Shown here: positions 9,269 through 22,255 of the stretch, piece after piece
Layout of the letters: the number at the start of each line of letters is the position of its first letter
Position numbering within the stretch: the stretch's first letter is position 1
NCBI GenBank assembly: GCA_039090855.1
Contig: CM077034.1
Location: forward strand, 15,669,219 to 15,733,218
Direction: 5' to 3'
Origin: Macrothele yani
Taxonomy: Eukaryota > Arthropoda > Arachnida > Araneae > Macrothelidae
DNA length: 64,000 bases
Notes under the pieces: model-generated
Databases searched by the model: none
The model's input: the letters and a program-made list of their open reading frames with translations, nothing else
What the model was told of the DNA's origin: nothing
Program-made: the position numbers and the translations under genes

Positions 9269-11310
9269 AACAAACTCTAGTGGAAGGCTTTCGAAACAAA
9301 CTCTAGTGGAAGGCTTTCGAAACAAATTCTAGTGGAAGGCTTTCGAAACAAACTCTAGTGGAAGGCTTTCGAAACAAACTCTAGTGGAAGGCTTTCGAAA
9401 CAAACTCTAGTGGAAGGCTTTCGAAACAAACTCTAGTGGAATGCTTTCGAAACAAACTCTAGTCGAAGGCTTTCGAAACAAACTCTAGTGGAAGGCTTTC
9501 GAAACAAACTCTAGTCGAAGGCTTTCGAAACAAACTCTAGTGGAAGGCTTTCGAAACAAACTCTAGTGGAATGCTTTCGAAACAAACTCTAGTCGAAGGC
9601 TTTCGAAACAAACTCTAGTCGAAGGCTTTCGAAACAAACTCTAATGGAAGGCTTTCGAAACAAACTCTAGTGGAAGGCTTTCGAAACAAACTCTAGTGGA
9701 AGGCTTTCGAAACAAACTCTAGTGGAATGCTTTCGAAACAAACTGTAGTCGAAGGCTTTCGAAACAAACTCTAGTGGAAGGCTTTCGAAACAAACTCTAG
9801 TGGAAGGCTTTCGAAACAAACTCTAGTGGAAGGCTTTCGAAACAAACTCTAGTGGAAGGCTTTCGAAACAAACTCTAGTCGAAGGCTTTCGAAACAAACT
9901 CTAGTGGAAGGCTTTCGAAACAAACTCTAGTGGAAGGCTTTCGAAACAAACTCTAGTGCAATGCTTTCGAAACAAACTCTAGTCGAAGGCTTTCGAAACA
10001 AACTCTAGTGGAAGGCTTTCGAAACAGACTCTAGTCGAAGGCTTTCGAAACAAACTCTAGTAGAAGGCTTTCGAAACAAACTCTAGTGGAATGCTTTCGA
10101 AACAAACTCAAGTCGAAGGCTTTCGAAACAAACTCCAGTGGAAGGCTTTCGAAACAAACTCTAGTCGAAGGCTTTCGAAACAAACTCTGGTGGAAGGCTT
10201 TCGAAACAAACTCTAGTGGAAGGCTTTCGAAACAAACTCTAGTGGAAGGCTTTCGAAACGAACTCTAGTGGAAGGCTTTCGAAACAAACTCTAGTGGAAG
10301 GCTTTCGAAACAAACTCTAGTGGAAGGCTTTCGAAACAAACTCTAGTGGAAGGCTTTCGAAACAAACTCTAGTGGAAGGCTTTCGAAACAAACTCTAGTG
10401 GAAGGCTTTCGAAACAAACTTTAGTGGAAAGCTTTCGAAACAAACTCTAGTGGAAGGCTTTCGAAACAAACTCTAGTGGAAGGCTTTCGAAACAAACTCT
10501 AGTGGAAGGCTTTCGAAACAAACTCTAGTGGAAGGCTTTCGAAACAAACTCTAGTGCAATGCTTTCGAAACAAACTCTAGTCGAAGGCTTTCGAAACAAA
10601 CTCTAGTGGAAGGCTTTCGAAACAGACTCTAGTCGAAGGCTTTCGAAACAAACTCTAGTAGAAGGCTTTCGAAACAAACTCTAGTGGAATGCTTTCGAAA
10701 CAAACTCAAGTCGAAGGCTTTCGAAACAAACTCCAGTGGAAGGCTTTCGAAACAAACTCTAGTCGAAGGCTTTCGAAACAAACTCTGGTGGAAGGCTTTC
10801 GAAACAAACTCTAGTGGAAGGCTTTCGAAACAAACTCTAGTGGAAGGCTTTCGAAACAAACTCTAGTGGAAGGCTTTCGAAACGAACTCTAGTGGAAGGC
10901 TTTCGAAACAAACTCTAGTGAAAGGCTTTCGAAACAAACTCTAGTGGAAGGCTTTCGAAACAAACTCTAGTGGAAGGCTTTCGAAACAAACTCTAGTGGA
11001 ATGCTTTCGAAACAAACTCTAGTCGAATGCTTTCGAAACGAACTCTAGTGGAAGGCTTTCGAAACAAACTCTAGTGGAAAGCTTTCGAAACAAACTCTAG
11101 TGGAAGGCTTTCGAAACAAACTCTAGTCGAAGGCTTTCGAAACAAACTCTAGTCGAAGGCTTTCGAAACAAACTCTAGTGGAAAGCTTTCGAAACAAACT
11201 CTAGTGGAAGACTTTCGAAACAAACCCTAGTGGAAGGCTTTCGAAACAAAAGGCTTTCGAAACAAACTTTAGTGGAAAGCTTTCGAAACAAACTCTAGTG
11301 CAAAGGCTTT
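9268..11310. repeat. 26-bp minisatellite, about 78 units
   Basis: The unit is CTCTAGTGGAAGGCTTTC then GAAACAAA. Variants (GTCGAAGG, GGAATGC, GTGCAATGC) recur. A block at about 9957-10290 reappears at about 10555-10888 with the same variants, 598 bp apart (23 units), showing higher-order duplication. The first unit continues the coding frame of the preceding Tc1 relic (TLVEGFRNK), so the array grew from transposase DNA. Confidence 0.93.
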
Positions 11311-12030
11311 CCAATTAGCTGTAACAGACGGAAATTAATTCATATGTAACAGACTCGATATTAATTCCTTTCCTATTACAGGGAGTTTGCGGATAATCAA
11401 GTGTCGCGATAGTTTTGATCAGATAGTGTTGGAAACACAAGGGAACGTAAGGCTAGCTTCACAGTAGTCAGAAAGGAGAAAAGTCCGCACGAGCGAGGAG
11501 AAGAAAGAATTATTTAGAAATTATCCTTGCGTGGCAAATCACGTGAACTCACGTACGCTAAGTGGCAACCGAACAGAGAAGGTGTTTTTCATCAGCTGCA
11601 ATGTTTTAATGTGCGCTATGAGTCCGTGTACTCTAAACCAAAAAATGAAGCATTACATTTATTCAATATGTTCTATGTATAGTGCTCCTATTGTGCTATT
11701 TTATTAAACAGTTAATCATCAAAAAGAAGTCATCACTCTTTCCACGTTTATAAGTGAGTCACGGAGGAATTCTAATCGGCCGCCACCGGGAATCGAACCC
11801 AGGGTCTTCCAGTTACGCGCCTAGTGATGTTCCTAATTCACGTCAACTGTGTGTATTAATAGGTAATCATTCCATTGATATCATTATTCAAGGTGAGTTC
11901 ATTCATGCATGCTATAATTCTTCTTTTCCGAACTTTTAAGTCCGCCATCGGAGCATTGCACTGTTAACTTCCGGAAGGCATCAACGATAAAGTCTACAAA
12001 GATAAACGTTCTGTTTTACGGTGTCAGGAC
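11311..12030. other. spacer with a minus-strand tRNA-like fragment
   Basis: No gene. At about 11770-11840 the minus strand has a B-box-like GGTTCGATTCC flanked by GC-rich halves, which looks like a tRNA-derived SINE remnant. The rest is AT-rich and not recognised. Confidence 0.4.
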
Positions 12031-12038
12031 TGAATTAC

Positions 12039-14003
12039 ACAGGGAAAAAATTACACGGAATGAAATTACACAGCAAAAATTACACGAAGAAAAAAATTGC
12101 ACAAGTCGGAAATTACACATAGAATGAATTTTACAACAGATTATACAAAATTTGTAGCCATTATTATACAAAATCGTCAAACTCTAACTTAGACTGTAGA
12201 CAGTTTTTTTTACAAGAGGTCGGAGCCCGGGGATCATGCCCCCCCCCCACGCACACAAAATTTTCATAAAATCTACAGTTTTCAATTTAAAACAACCAAA
12301 TTTGGTATACTATCTCATGGTATTCTAACTTAAACGGTTTTTCGAAGGGGCGGAGCGGGTGTCAGAGCCCACCATACAAAATTTTAGTAAAATCTACAGT
12401 TTTAAATTTAAAACTACGAAATTTGGTATACTACCTCATGAAACTCTAACTTAGACGGTAGACGGTTTTGGAACGGAACGGGATGGGGGTCAGAGCCCCC
12501 GCACAAAATTTCCGTAAAATCTACAGTTTTCAATTTAGAACCACTAAATTTGGTAACAGTTTGCCGAATTTGGTGGTTCTAAATTGCAAACTGTAGATTT
12601 TACGAAAATTTTGTATGGGGAGGGGCTTTGACCTCCGACCCGTTCCGTTCCAAAAACAATCTACCGTGTAAGTTAGAGTACCATGAGATAGTACACCAAA
12701 TTTGGTGGTTCTAAATGAAAAACTGTAGATTTTACGAAAATTTTGTATGGGGAGGGGCTTTGACCTCCGACCCGTTCCGTTCCAAAAACAATCTACCGTG
12801 TAAATTAGAGTACCATTAGATAGTACACCAAATTTGGTGGTTCTAAATGAAAAACTGTAGATTTTACGAAAATTTTGTATGGGGAGGGGCTTTGACCTCC
12901 GACCCGTTCCGTTCCAAAAACAATCTACCGTGTAAATTAGAGTACCATTAGATAGTACACCAAATTTGGTGGTTCTAAATGAAAAACTGTAGATTTTACG
13001 AAAATTTTGTATGGGGAGGGGCTTTGACCTCCGACCCGTTCCGTTCCAAAAACAATCTACCGTGTAAATTAGAGTACCATTAGATAGTACACCAAATTTG
13101 GTGGTTCTAAATGAAAAACTGTAGATTTTACGAAAATTTTGTATGGGGAGGGGCTTTGACCTCCGACCCGTTCCGTTCCAAAAACAATCTACCGTGTAAG
13201 TTAGAGTACCATGAGATAGTACACCAAATTTGGTGGTTCTAAATGAAAAACTGTAGATTTTACGAAAATTTTGTATGGGGAGGGGCTTTGACCTCCGACC
13301 CGTTCCGTTCCAAAAACAATCTACCGTGTAAGTTAGAGTACCATGAGATAGTACACCAAATTTGGTGGTTCTAAATGAAAAACTGTAGATTTTACGAAAA
13401 TTTTGTATGGGGAGGGGCTTTGACCTCCGACCCGTTCCGTTCCAAAAACAATCTACCGTGTAAGTTAGAGTACCATGAGATAGTACACCAAATTTGGTGG
13501 TTCTAAATGAAAAACTGTAGATTTTACGAAAATTTTGTATGGGGAGGGGCTTTGACCTCCGACCCGTTCCGTTCCAAAAACAATCTACCGTGTAAGTTAG
13601 AGTACCATGAGATAGTACACCAAATTTGGTGGTTCTAAATGAAAAACTGTAGATTTTACGAAAATTTTGTATGGGGAGGGGCTTTGACCTCCGACCCGTT
13701 CCGTTCCAAAAACAATCTACCGTGTAAGTTAGAGTACCATGAGATAGTACACTAAATTTGGTGGTTCTAAATGAAAAACTGTAGATTTTACGAAAATTTT
13801 GCATGGGCAGTCCTGACCCCCTGGGCCCCGACCCCTTCCAAAAACCGTCTAGAGTCTAAGTTAGAGTTTCATGAATTTGTATATTCATGGGTACAAATTT
13901 TGTATAATCTGCTGTAAAATTCATTCTATGTGTAATTTTTTTCTTTGTGTATTTTTTTCTTCGTGTAATTTCTTCCTTGGGAAATTTTTATATATAACCC
14001 TGT
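12039..14003. mobile_element. TIR-bounded element filled with 132-bp repeats
   Basis: The outer ends are inverted repeats of about 100 bp (GGAAAAAATTACACGGA side at 12040-12145 against TTCGTGTAATTTCTTCC side at 13895-14003, with AATTTTACAACAGATTATAC against GTATAATCTGCTGTAAAATT). Inside, about three diverged units lie in one orientation (about 12150-12555) and about nine nearly identical 132-bp units in the other (about 12560-13870). I see no transposase, so it is non-autonomous. A target duplication is not evident to me. Confidence 0.65.
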
Positions 14004-14218
14004 TTTATATATCACACATAGGGTATGTACATACAGTTGTGCTTTTTCAGGAAGACCTCTTCCTTTAAAGAATCGCCAAATAATTTGTACGCTCTTGAAT
14101 ATCTTTTTATTTCTGCGTTTTACTTAAACACTTATTGCAGGTAAATTGCGTTTAAAAAATGGTGTTCAAGATATTCTTATTCTTCGTTTTTTTTTTTTTT
14201 TTTTTTTTCCTTTTGCAG

Positions 14219-14368
14219 TTGTTGGCTGAATCTTGAAAAAGCTCCTATGTGGCCGACAGTCATTCCTCTTGGAATATTTATTGGTCTCCACGTAATATTG
14301 CTTCTGATGGTTCTTCTAGTGTCAGCTGTACCAAGTTCTGTGGAAAGACAAGATTACAAAAGAGCAGA
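14219..14368 (+). CDS. adhesion-type GPCR, exon encoding ECL2 cysteine and TM5
   Basis: The exon is 150 bp, after a long poly-T tract and a TTTTGCAG acceptor, and ends at a GTAAGT donor (14369). Its first base completes the split Asn codon of the previous exon. It then reads CWLNLEKAPMWP, the conserved Cys-Trp-Leu of extracellular loop 2 in adhesion GPCRs, which in the family is disulfide-bonded to TM3. A hydrophobic segment of about 25 residues rich in Ile, Leu and Val follows (TM5), then a charged intracellular stretch (SSVERQDYKRAE). It ends with two bases (GA) of a Glu codon completed at 26070. The preserved reading phase across a 13.8-kb intron strongly supports the exon. Confidence 0.8.
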
Positions 14369-14725
14369 GTAAGTACAGTGGTCTATATAAATTAAGGAAC
14401 AATAAAAATGTCTACGCTTTTTGTAAAAAAGATCGCACTGAACCCGGACGTGCTTAACGCTATAGAAGCATTTTAACCAGAAAAAGCCAAATATTAGCAA
14501 ATTAATAAAACGTACGTCTAAACACCATCTCTACAGTCATTTTCAAAAGTTTAACACCACCTGTAGGTATTAGGAGATTTCTCCCAATTGCGTCAGCTAC
14601 TGGATGTATTACTCAACTTCTTTTCTGTGTTGCATCATCCTACAACTGTTGATAGAGTTAAGGGAAGCGTGCGCTCGTCAGTTTGCATCTGGTTTTCATG
14701 TTGACAGGTTTCGTACGTATTTTTT

Positions 14726-16012
14726 ACGCTTTCCAAACCGTATGTTGAAAAGCGTATAGGCTCCAGGTTTGTAGGCATGATAACTCACATAAAAAGGGAT
14801 CAATTTCGATGAAATTTTAGTATATCGTAGGGGATCACCTGGGGAAGAATCCTATTGCAAATGGACGAAATGAGGTCAAAGTCAGCACATAGGAGCGGGA
14901 CCCATTCCATTTGCCTTAAGCGTCATAACTTACGTAAAAATGGTTCGATTTCGATTAAATTTTAGTATGTGGTTGGGGATTCTCTGGGAACGAACCCTAT
15001 TGAAAATGGGTGAAATGGGGTCAAAGGTCAGGCCATAGGAGCGGGATCCAATCCATTACACTTATGCGTCATAACTTCCGTAAAAATACTTCTATTGCGT
15101 CAAAACTTCAGTATGTTGTTCCGCAGGAATACTTAACCGGTTCTGTTCAATATCATCGAAATGAGGTCAAAGGTCAGGGCACAGGAGCGAGATTTATTCC
15201 ACAGCCGTTATCGTCATAACTTGGTTTAAAATGCTTCTATTGCAACAAAACTTCAGTATGTTGTTCCGGAGGTATGCTGAACCAATTCTGTTTAATATCA
15301 TCGAAATAGGGGCCAAAGGTCAGGGCACAGGAGCAAGATTTATTCCACGGCCATTATCCTCATAACTTGACTAAAAGTACTTCTATTGCGACGAAACTTT
15401 AGTATGTTGTTCCGGAGGTATACTGAACCGGTTCTGTTGAATATCATCGAAATGGGATCAAAGGTCAGGGCACAGGAGCGAGATTAATTCCACAGCCATT
15501 ATCCTCATAACTTTGTTTAAAATGCTTGTATTGCGACAAAACTTTAGTATGTTGTTCCGGAGGTATACTGAACCAATTCTGTTTAATATCATCGAAATGG
15601 GGTCAAAAGTCAGGGCACAGGAGCGAGATTTATTCCACATCCATTATCCTCATAACTTGGTTTAAAATGCTTCTATTGCGACAAAACTTTAGTATGTTGT
15701 TCCGGAGGTATACTGAACCTGTTCTGTTGAATATCATCGAAATGGGATCAAAGGTCAGGTCACAGGAGCGAGATTTATTCCACAGCCATTATCGACATAA
15801 CCTGATTTAAAATGCTTCTATTGCGACAAAACTTTAGTATGTTGTTCCGGAGATATACTGAACCGGTTCTGTTGAATATCATCGAAATGGGGTCAAAGAT
15901 CAGGGCACAGGAGCGAGATTTATTCCACAGCCATCATCTTCATAACTTGAGTAATGATTTCTGGTATGTTAGAAAGGGTATCACAATCAATGCATTGCAT
16001 GATTTTTACTAA
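14726..16012 (+). mobile_element. R2: R repeat element with about eight diverged monomers
   Basis: It starts ACGCTTTCCAAACCG in a T-run and ends with the conserved CAATGCATTG palindrome and CTAA (16009-16012). In between are about eight 100-148-bp monomers that repeat GTCATAACTT and GGTCAAAGGTCAGG motifs. It is inserted in the 5' non-coding part of element G. Confidence 0.7.
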
Positions 16013-16855
16013 TTTGTCTATATAACGAAAAATGGGCGAAAAAAAAAAAAAAAGAAGCGTCAATGTTACTCAGAGGGCACAAATAGTGACGTTGTTTCAT
16101 GAAGGATACTCCCAAAGTGACATAAGCAGAGTAATGAATGCGAACAAGACTGCTATCGATAATACGATCATGAAATATCGAGATACAGGTGAATTTAGCG
16201 AACGAAAGAGAAGTTAACGTCCAAGGGAAAAAATCCCAGGTGATGATAATACCAAAAAGCGAATAGTCATGCGTTCTCCGAGGAGTTCGTGCAAAAAAAA
16301 AAGAATCATAGCCTTTCTACATTAAAAAGGGTTTGATATTAGTATCAGCACAGTTTCCCGGCGTCTTAGCAAAGATTTGGATAAAAGTCTTATAAACCTG
16401 CACATAAACCTAAACTAACCTCTATCATGGAAAAGAAGAGACTCCAGTTTGCGAAGTGTCATCAATCGTGGACTGCCGAAAATTGGAGCCAAGTTTTTTT
16501 TTTTTCCCCCGATGAATCAACTATGCGTCAATTTGAATCACGTGAAGCACATGTTCGACGACCAAAAGGCAAACGGTTTGATGAAAAATGCACCGTTAGC
16601 AACGTGAGTCATCCTCCTATAGTCAGATGATATGCGGTGCTATGTGAGCATCCGGTACTGCTTCATCGTCTTTTTAGCCGACAGGAACTACCATGACTGG
16701 TCCTTTTTATGTGGAAATGTTACGTGAGAAGCTGTTGACTCATATGCACAGATGCCCAATCTTTATGCAAGATGGTGCTCCATGCCACAGATCAAAGACA
16801 GTAAAGGGCTATTTGCAGAGGAAAAACAACACTGTGCTTGACTGGCCCGGTAATA

Positions 16856-18155
16856 CACGATGCGTCAAATAATTTTTAAGACTGGGTCTGTAAAATGAAA
16901 TATAAACAAGAAATTATATTTTGTTTTGGTTTGTTATTCAAAATAAGTACCTCCGGCTTCAATACACTTGTTACAGCGATTTAATAATGCTTCGAATGCC
17001 TTCACTTTGCGGAATTGCCTCCAAAGCACGCGTCGAAGCTGTTTGTATGGTCGAAATATCATCAAAATAACACCCTTTTAACGTCATTTTAAGTTTTGGG
17101 AACAAAGAAAGGTCGCAGGGTGCTAAATCAGGCGAATACGGTGGATGATTCAACACACAGACGTTATTTTTCTCCAAAAATCTACGACAAGAAGTGAGGT
17201 GTGACTGGGTGCATTATCGTGCAACAAACACCAACTGTTTTCATCATGATATTCTGGACGAATGCGACGAATTCTGCCCATCAAACGCCTCAAAACATTT
17301 AAATAAAACTCACCAGTAATTGTTTGTCCACTTGGAACAAATTCTTTGTGGATAATACCCTTACTATCGAAGAATGTAATGAGTATTGTTTTGATTTTCG
17401 ATGGAACTTTTCTTGTTTTTTTGGCTTGTGGTGAGTTTTTTGACTTCCATTCCGCACTTTGTCGCTTTGTTTTAGGATCATATTGAAAACACCATGTTTC
17501 ATCACCAGTAACAACCGATTTTAAGAGGTTTGGATCATTTTCAGCGGCTGAAATGATGTCTCTGCAATGTGCACTTCTCCTTGATTTTTTGTTCATTGGT
17601 TAACGTGTGTGGAACAAATTTAGCACAGACTTTTGTTTTGCCCAAATCTTCATGCAGGATGGTTCGAATCGTTTCTTTGTTGATGTTTAAAGACTCTTGC
17701 ATCATTCTTAGTAACGCACATCGATTGTTTGCCACGAAATCACGCACTTTTTCAATAATCTCAGGTGTCCTAGATGAACTTGGTCTTCCGGTATGCTTAT
17801 CATCTTCTAGCGTCTCTCTTCCGTCTAAGAAAAGTTTGTGCCACAGGAAAACATTTGATCTACTTAAACAAAACTCACCGTAAACTTGTTTCATCATTTG
17901 GTACGTAGGCACTTTTATCAAGTTTTGCGTTAAATTTAATAACAACCCTTTGTTCCATCTTAATAATTCAACATGAAAAAAATTTGACTTCTCTAATGAA
18001 CGGCCGTTTCGTTTGAGTTACTTTCACAACTGCGCAGTACTTTTGGCAGAAAGCAAGCAGATGGTTACAGTTTATAACGCATTAGCGATTACACTGGTGG
18101 CGCCACCGTAGACTGAAATCCAGCGCCAGTCTTAAAAATTATTTGACGCACTGTG
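16856..18155 (-). mobile_element. mariner element M1 (1.3 kb) nested in G
   Basis: The TIRs are CACGATGCGTCAAATAATTT at the left and AAATTATTTGACGCACTGTG at the right, each flanked by TA. The length of 1300 bp is typical of mariner. M2 at 42160-42841 belongs to the same family. Confidence 0.88.
16971..17945 (-). pseudogene. mariner transposase M1, DD34D, two frameshifts
   Basis: The N-terminal frame (17945 down to 17541) has helix-turn-helix regions. The middle frame (17596 down to 17150) has VVTGDETW (first Asp) and LLHDNAPSH (second Asp). The last frame (17177 down to 16971) has HPPYSPDLAPCDLSLFPKL (third Asp; I count 34 residues between). Single-base shifts near 17585 and 17170 break an otherwise complete protein. 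Confidence 0.88.
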
Positions 18156-18680
18156 TATTCCCGACTTTAACCCCATCGAAAATGTGTGGACCATTTTAAA
18201 AGACAAGGCAGCAGAAAAACAGCCATCAAATTCCTAAGCTTTGATTGACACGATAAAGCAAGTTTGGTGCAAAGACATTTCAAGCGACTACTGCAAATCC
18301 CTCATTGAGAGTATGCCACATCGTATTCTGTCCGTTATAAAAAACAAACGCTGGCCACAGAAAAAGTACTGATTTCGATCTTTTTGTGTTCTAAAGAATG
18401 TAACTATTCATCTGTAGTGTCATTTTATCAAATATCTCAGACTAGTAATTAGTTTGTTTCCTTGAAGATCTTAATTTTCAATAAATTGACAGGTGGCCTT
18501 AACTTTCGCAAATGACGGTAGGTTAATTGAGAGCGTTTTTTCATATCGATTGAAATCAGAACACGTCACTAACAGTAAAACGGAAACTTTCAAGTTTCTG
18601 TTTTAATGTTATGGACACGTTATCTAGACACCATTTAGCAGAAGAACTAGGAGAGGTACCCGATATTTCCCGGTTAAATA

Positions 18681-21600
18681 CACTGGCGAAAGTGAAAAAA
18701 GAACACCAAGAAAGAGACGTCTGATACCAACGAAATTTATACATAACGGAATACAGAGGATAACGTGATCAAAACATTATGGCAAAATACAGCTGTATTT
18801 GCTGGTAAACTGAAAAATAACATTTCCATGTAACATGGTTAGTACGAGGTTGAACCGCCATGAACTGCGTCACACTGTGCAATTCTGGCATGGAGTCTGT
18901 CGTACAGATGTTGGATGTAAGTTTGGGGTATTGAGTTCCAAGCATCCTCAACCTGGACGCCTAAATCGGGGATGGTCGTGGCTAGAAAGTGAAAAAAGAA
19001 CGCCAAGAAGGAGACGTCTGATACCAACGAAATTTATACATAACGGAATACAGAGGATAACGTGATCAAAACATTATGGCAAAATACAGCTGTATTTGCT
19101 GGTAAACTGAAAAATAACATTTCCATGTAACATGGTTAGTACGAGGTTGAACCTCCATGAACTGCGTCACACTGTGCAATTCTGGCATGGAGTCTGTCGT
19201 ACAGATGTTGGATGTGAGTTTGGGGTATTGAGTTCCAAGCATCCTCAACCTGGACGCCTAAATCGGGGATGGTCGTGGCTGGAAAGTGAAAAAAGAACAC
19301 CAAGAAGGAGACGTCTGATACCAACGAAATTTATACATAACGGAATACAGAGGATAACGTGATCAAAACATTATGGCAAAATACAGCTGTATTTGCTGGT
19401 AAACTGAAAAACAACATTTCCATGTAACATGGTTAGTACGAGGTTGAACCGCCATGAACTGCGTCACACTGTGCAATTCTGGCATGGAGTCTGTCGTACA
19501 GATGTTGGATGTAAGTTTGGGGTATTGAGTTCCAAGCATCCTCAACCTGGACGCGTAAATCGGGGATGGTCGTGGCTGGAAAGTGAAAAAAGAACACCAA
19601 GAAGGAGACGTCTGATACCAACGAAATTTATACATAACGGAATACAGAGGATAACGTGATCAAAACATTATGGCAAAATACAGCTGTATTTGCTGGTAAA
19701 CTGAAAAATAACATTTCCATGTAACATGGTTAGTACGAGATTGAACCGCCATGAACTGCGTCACACTGTGCAATTCTGGCATGGAGTCTGTCGTACAGAT
19801 GTTGGATGTGAGTTTGGGGTATTGAGTTCCAAGCATCCTCAACCTGGACGCCTAAATCGGGGATGGTCGTGGCTGGAAAGTGAAAAAGAACACCAAGAAG
19901 GAGACGTCTGATACCAACGAAATTTATACATAACGGAATACAGAGGATAACGTGATCAAAACATTATGGCAAAATACAGCTGTATTTGCTGGTAAACTGA
20001 AAAATAACATTTCCATGTAACATGGTTAGTACGAGATTGAACCGCCATGAACTGCGTCACACTGTGCAATTCTGGCATGGAGTCTGTCGTACAGATGTTG
20101 GATGTAAGTTTGGGGTATTGAGTTCCAAGCATCCTCAACCTGGACGCCTCAATCGGGGATGGTCGTGGCTGGAAAGTGAAAAAAGAACACCAAGAAGGAG
20201 ACGTCTGATACCAACGAAATTTATACATAACGAAATACAGAGGATAACGTGATCAAAACATTATGGCAAAATACAGCTGTATTTGCTGGTAAACTGAAAA
20301 ATAACATTTCCATGTAACATGGTTAGTACGAGGTTGAACCGCCATGAACTGCTTCACACTGTGCAATTCTGGCATGGAGTCTGTCGTACAGATGTTGGAT
20401 GTAAGTTTGGGGTATTGAGTTCCAAGCATCCTCAACCTGGACGCCTCAATCGGGGATGGTCGTGGCTGGAAAGTGAAAAAAGAACACCAAGAAGGAGACG
20501 TCTGATACCAACGAAATTTATACATAACGAAATACAGAGGATAACGTGATCAAAACATTATGGCAAAATACAGCTGTATTTGCTGGTAAACTGAAAAATA
20601 ACATTTCCATGTAACATGGTTAGTACGAGGTTGAACCGCCATGAACTGCGTCACACTGTGCAATTCTGGCATGGAGTCTGTCGTACAGATGTTGGATGTA
20701 AGTTTGGGGTATTGAGTTCCAAGCATCCTCAACCTGGACGCCTAAATCGGGGACGGTCGTGGCTGGAAAGTGAAAACAGAACACCAAGAAGGAGACGTCT
20801 GATACCAACGAAATTTATACATAACGAAATACAGAGGATAACGTGATCAAAACATTATGGCAAAATACAGCTGTATTTGCTGGTAAACTGAAAAATAACA
20901 TTTCCATGTAACATGGTTAGTACGAGGTTGAACCGCCATGAACTGCGTCACACTGTGCAATTCTGGCATGGAGTCTGTCGTACAGATGTTGGATGTAAGT
21001 TTGGGGTATTGAGTTCCAAGCATCCTCAACCTGGACGCCTAAATCGGGGACGGTCGTGGCTGGAAAGTGAAAACAGAACACCAAGAAGGAGACGTCTGAT
21101 ACCAACGAAATTTATACATAACGGAATACAGAGGATAACGTGATCAAAACATTATGGCAAAATACAGCTGTATTTGCTGGTAAACTGAAAAATAACATTT
21201 CCATGTAACATGGTTAGTACGAGGTTGAACCGCCATGAACTGCTTCACACTGTGCAATTCTGGCATGGAGTCTGTCGTACAGATGTTGGATGTAAGTTTG
21301 GGGTATTGAGTTCCAAGCATCCTCAACCTGGACGCCTAAATCGGGGATGGTCGTGGCTGGAAAGTGAAAAAAGAACACCAAGAAGGAGACGTCTGATACC
21401 AACGAAATTCATACAGCATAATAACGGAATACAGAGGATAACGTGATCAAAACATTATGGCAAAATACAGCTGTATTTGCTGGTAAACTGAAAAATAACA
21501 TTTCCATGTAACATGGTTAGTACGAGGTTGAACCGCCACGAACTGCGTCACACTGTGCAATTCTGGCATGGAGTCTGTCGTACAGATGTTGGATGTAAGT

Positions 21601-22255
21601 TTGGGGTATTGAGTTCCAAGCATCCTCAACCTGGACGCCTAAATCGGGGATGGTCGTGGCTGGAAAGTGAAAAAAGAACACCAAGAAGGAGACGTCTGAT
21701 ACCAACGAAATTTATACATAACGGAATACAGAGGATAACGTGATCAAAACATTATGGCAAAATACAGCTGTATTTGCTGGTAAACTGAAAAATAACATTT
21801 CCATGTAACATGGTTAGTACGAGGTTGAACCGCCATGAACTGCGTCACCCTGTGCAATTCTGGCATGGAGTCTGTCGTACAGATGTTGGATGTAAGTCTG
21901 GGGTATTGAGTTCCAAGCATCCTCAACCTGGACGCCTAAATCGGGGATGGTCGTGGCTGGAAAGTGAAAAAAGAACACCAAGAAGGAGACGTCTGATACC
22001 AACGAAATTTATACATAACGGAATACAGAGGATAACGTGATCAAAACATTATGGCAAAATACAGCTGTATTTGCTGGTAAACTGAAAAATAACATTTCCA
22101 TGTAACATGGTTAGTACGAGGTTGAACCGCCATGAACTGCGTCACACTGTGCAATTCTGGCATGGAGTCTGTCGTACAGATGTTGGATGTAAGTTTGGGG
22201 TATTGAGTTCCAAGCATCCTCAACCTGGACGCCTCAATCGGGGATGGTCGTGGCT
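18681..22255 (-). repeat. 297-bp tandem array in D1, 12 units
   Basis: Each unit holds the last 40-odd codons of the family D transposase (VEDAWNSIPQTYIQHLYDR and on to GGSTSY with its stop), the 3' untranslated part and most of the TIR (through CACTTTCC), then joins the next unit at AGCCACGACC. Units recur every 297 bp; one is 296 and one 303. The junction cuts the TIR, so only the outermost unit has a complete end. Confidence 0.92.

Larger units (their letters stand above)
16032..18372 (+). pseudogene. Tc1-like transposase, family G, interrupted by M1
   Basis: It starts MGEKKKKRSVNVTQRAQIV with a helix-turn-helix (SQSDISRVMNANKTAID) and has stops from 16215. The first catalytic region (FSPDES) is distorted by a T-run near 16500. 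The second Asp region (QDGAPCHRS) has Gly where Asn is usual. M1 interrupts after LDWPGN. Beyond M1 it resumes with PDFNPIENVWTILKDKA and ends near 18372. Excising M1 with one TA restores the frame (GN-I-PDFNPIE). It is an inactive relic. Confidence 0.75.
14534..18518 (+). mobile_element. Tc1-like element, family G, carrying two nested insertions
   Basis: The ends are CAGTCATTTTCAAAAGTTTA (14534) and TAACTTTCGCAAATGACGG (ends 18518), imperfect inverted repeats, each flanked by TA. It contains R2 (14726-16012) between the 5' end and the transposase, and M1 (16856-18155) inside the transposase. Confidence 0.75.

Noticed and set aside
9268..11310. CRISPR-like appearance of short regular repeats (also 28136-33613)
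   Set aside because: Units are directly abutting with no unique spacers, the context is eukaryotic, and no cas-like genes are present.
12530..13804. 424-codon minus-strand frame with a 44-residue repeat
   Set aside because: The 132-bp unit is a multiple of three and stop-free on that strand; it lies inside a non-coding TIR element with both orientations present.
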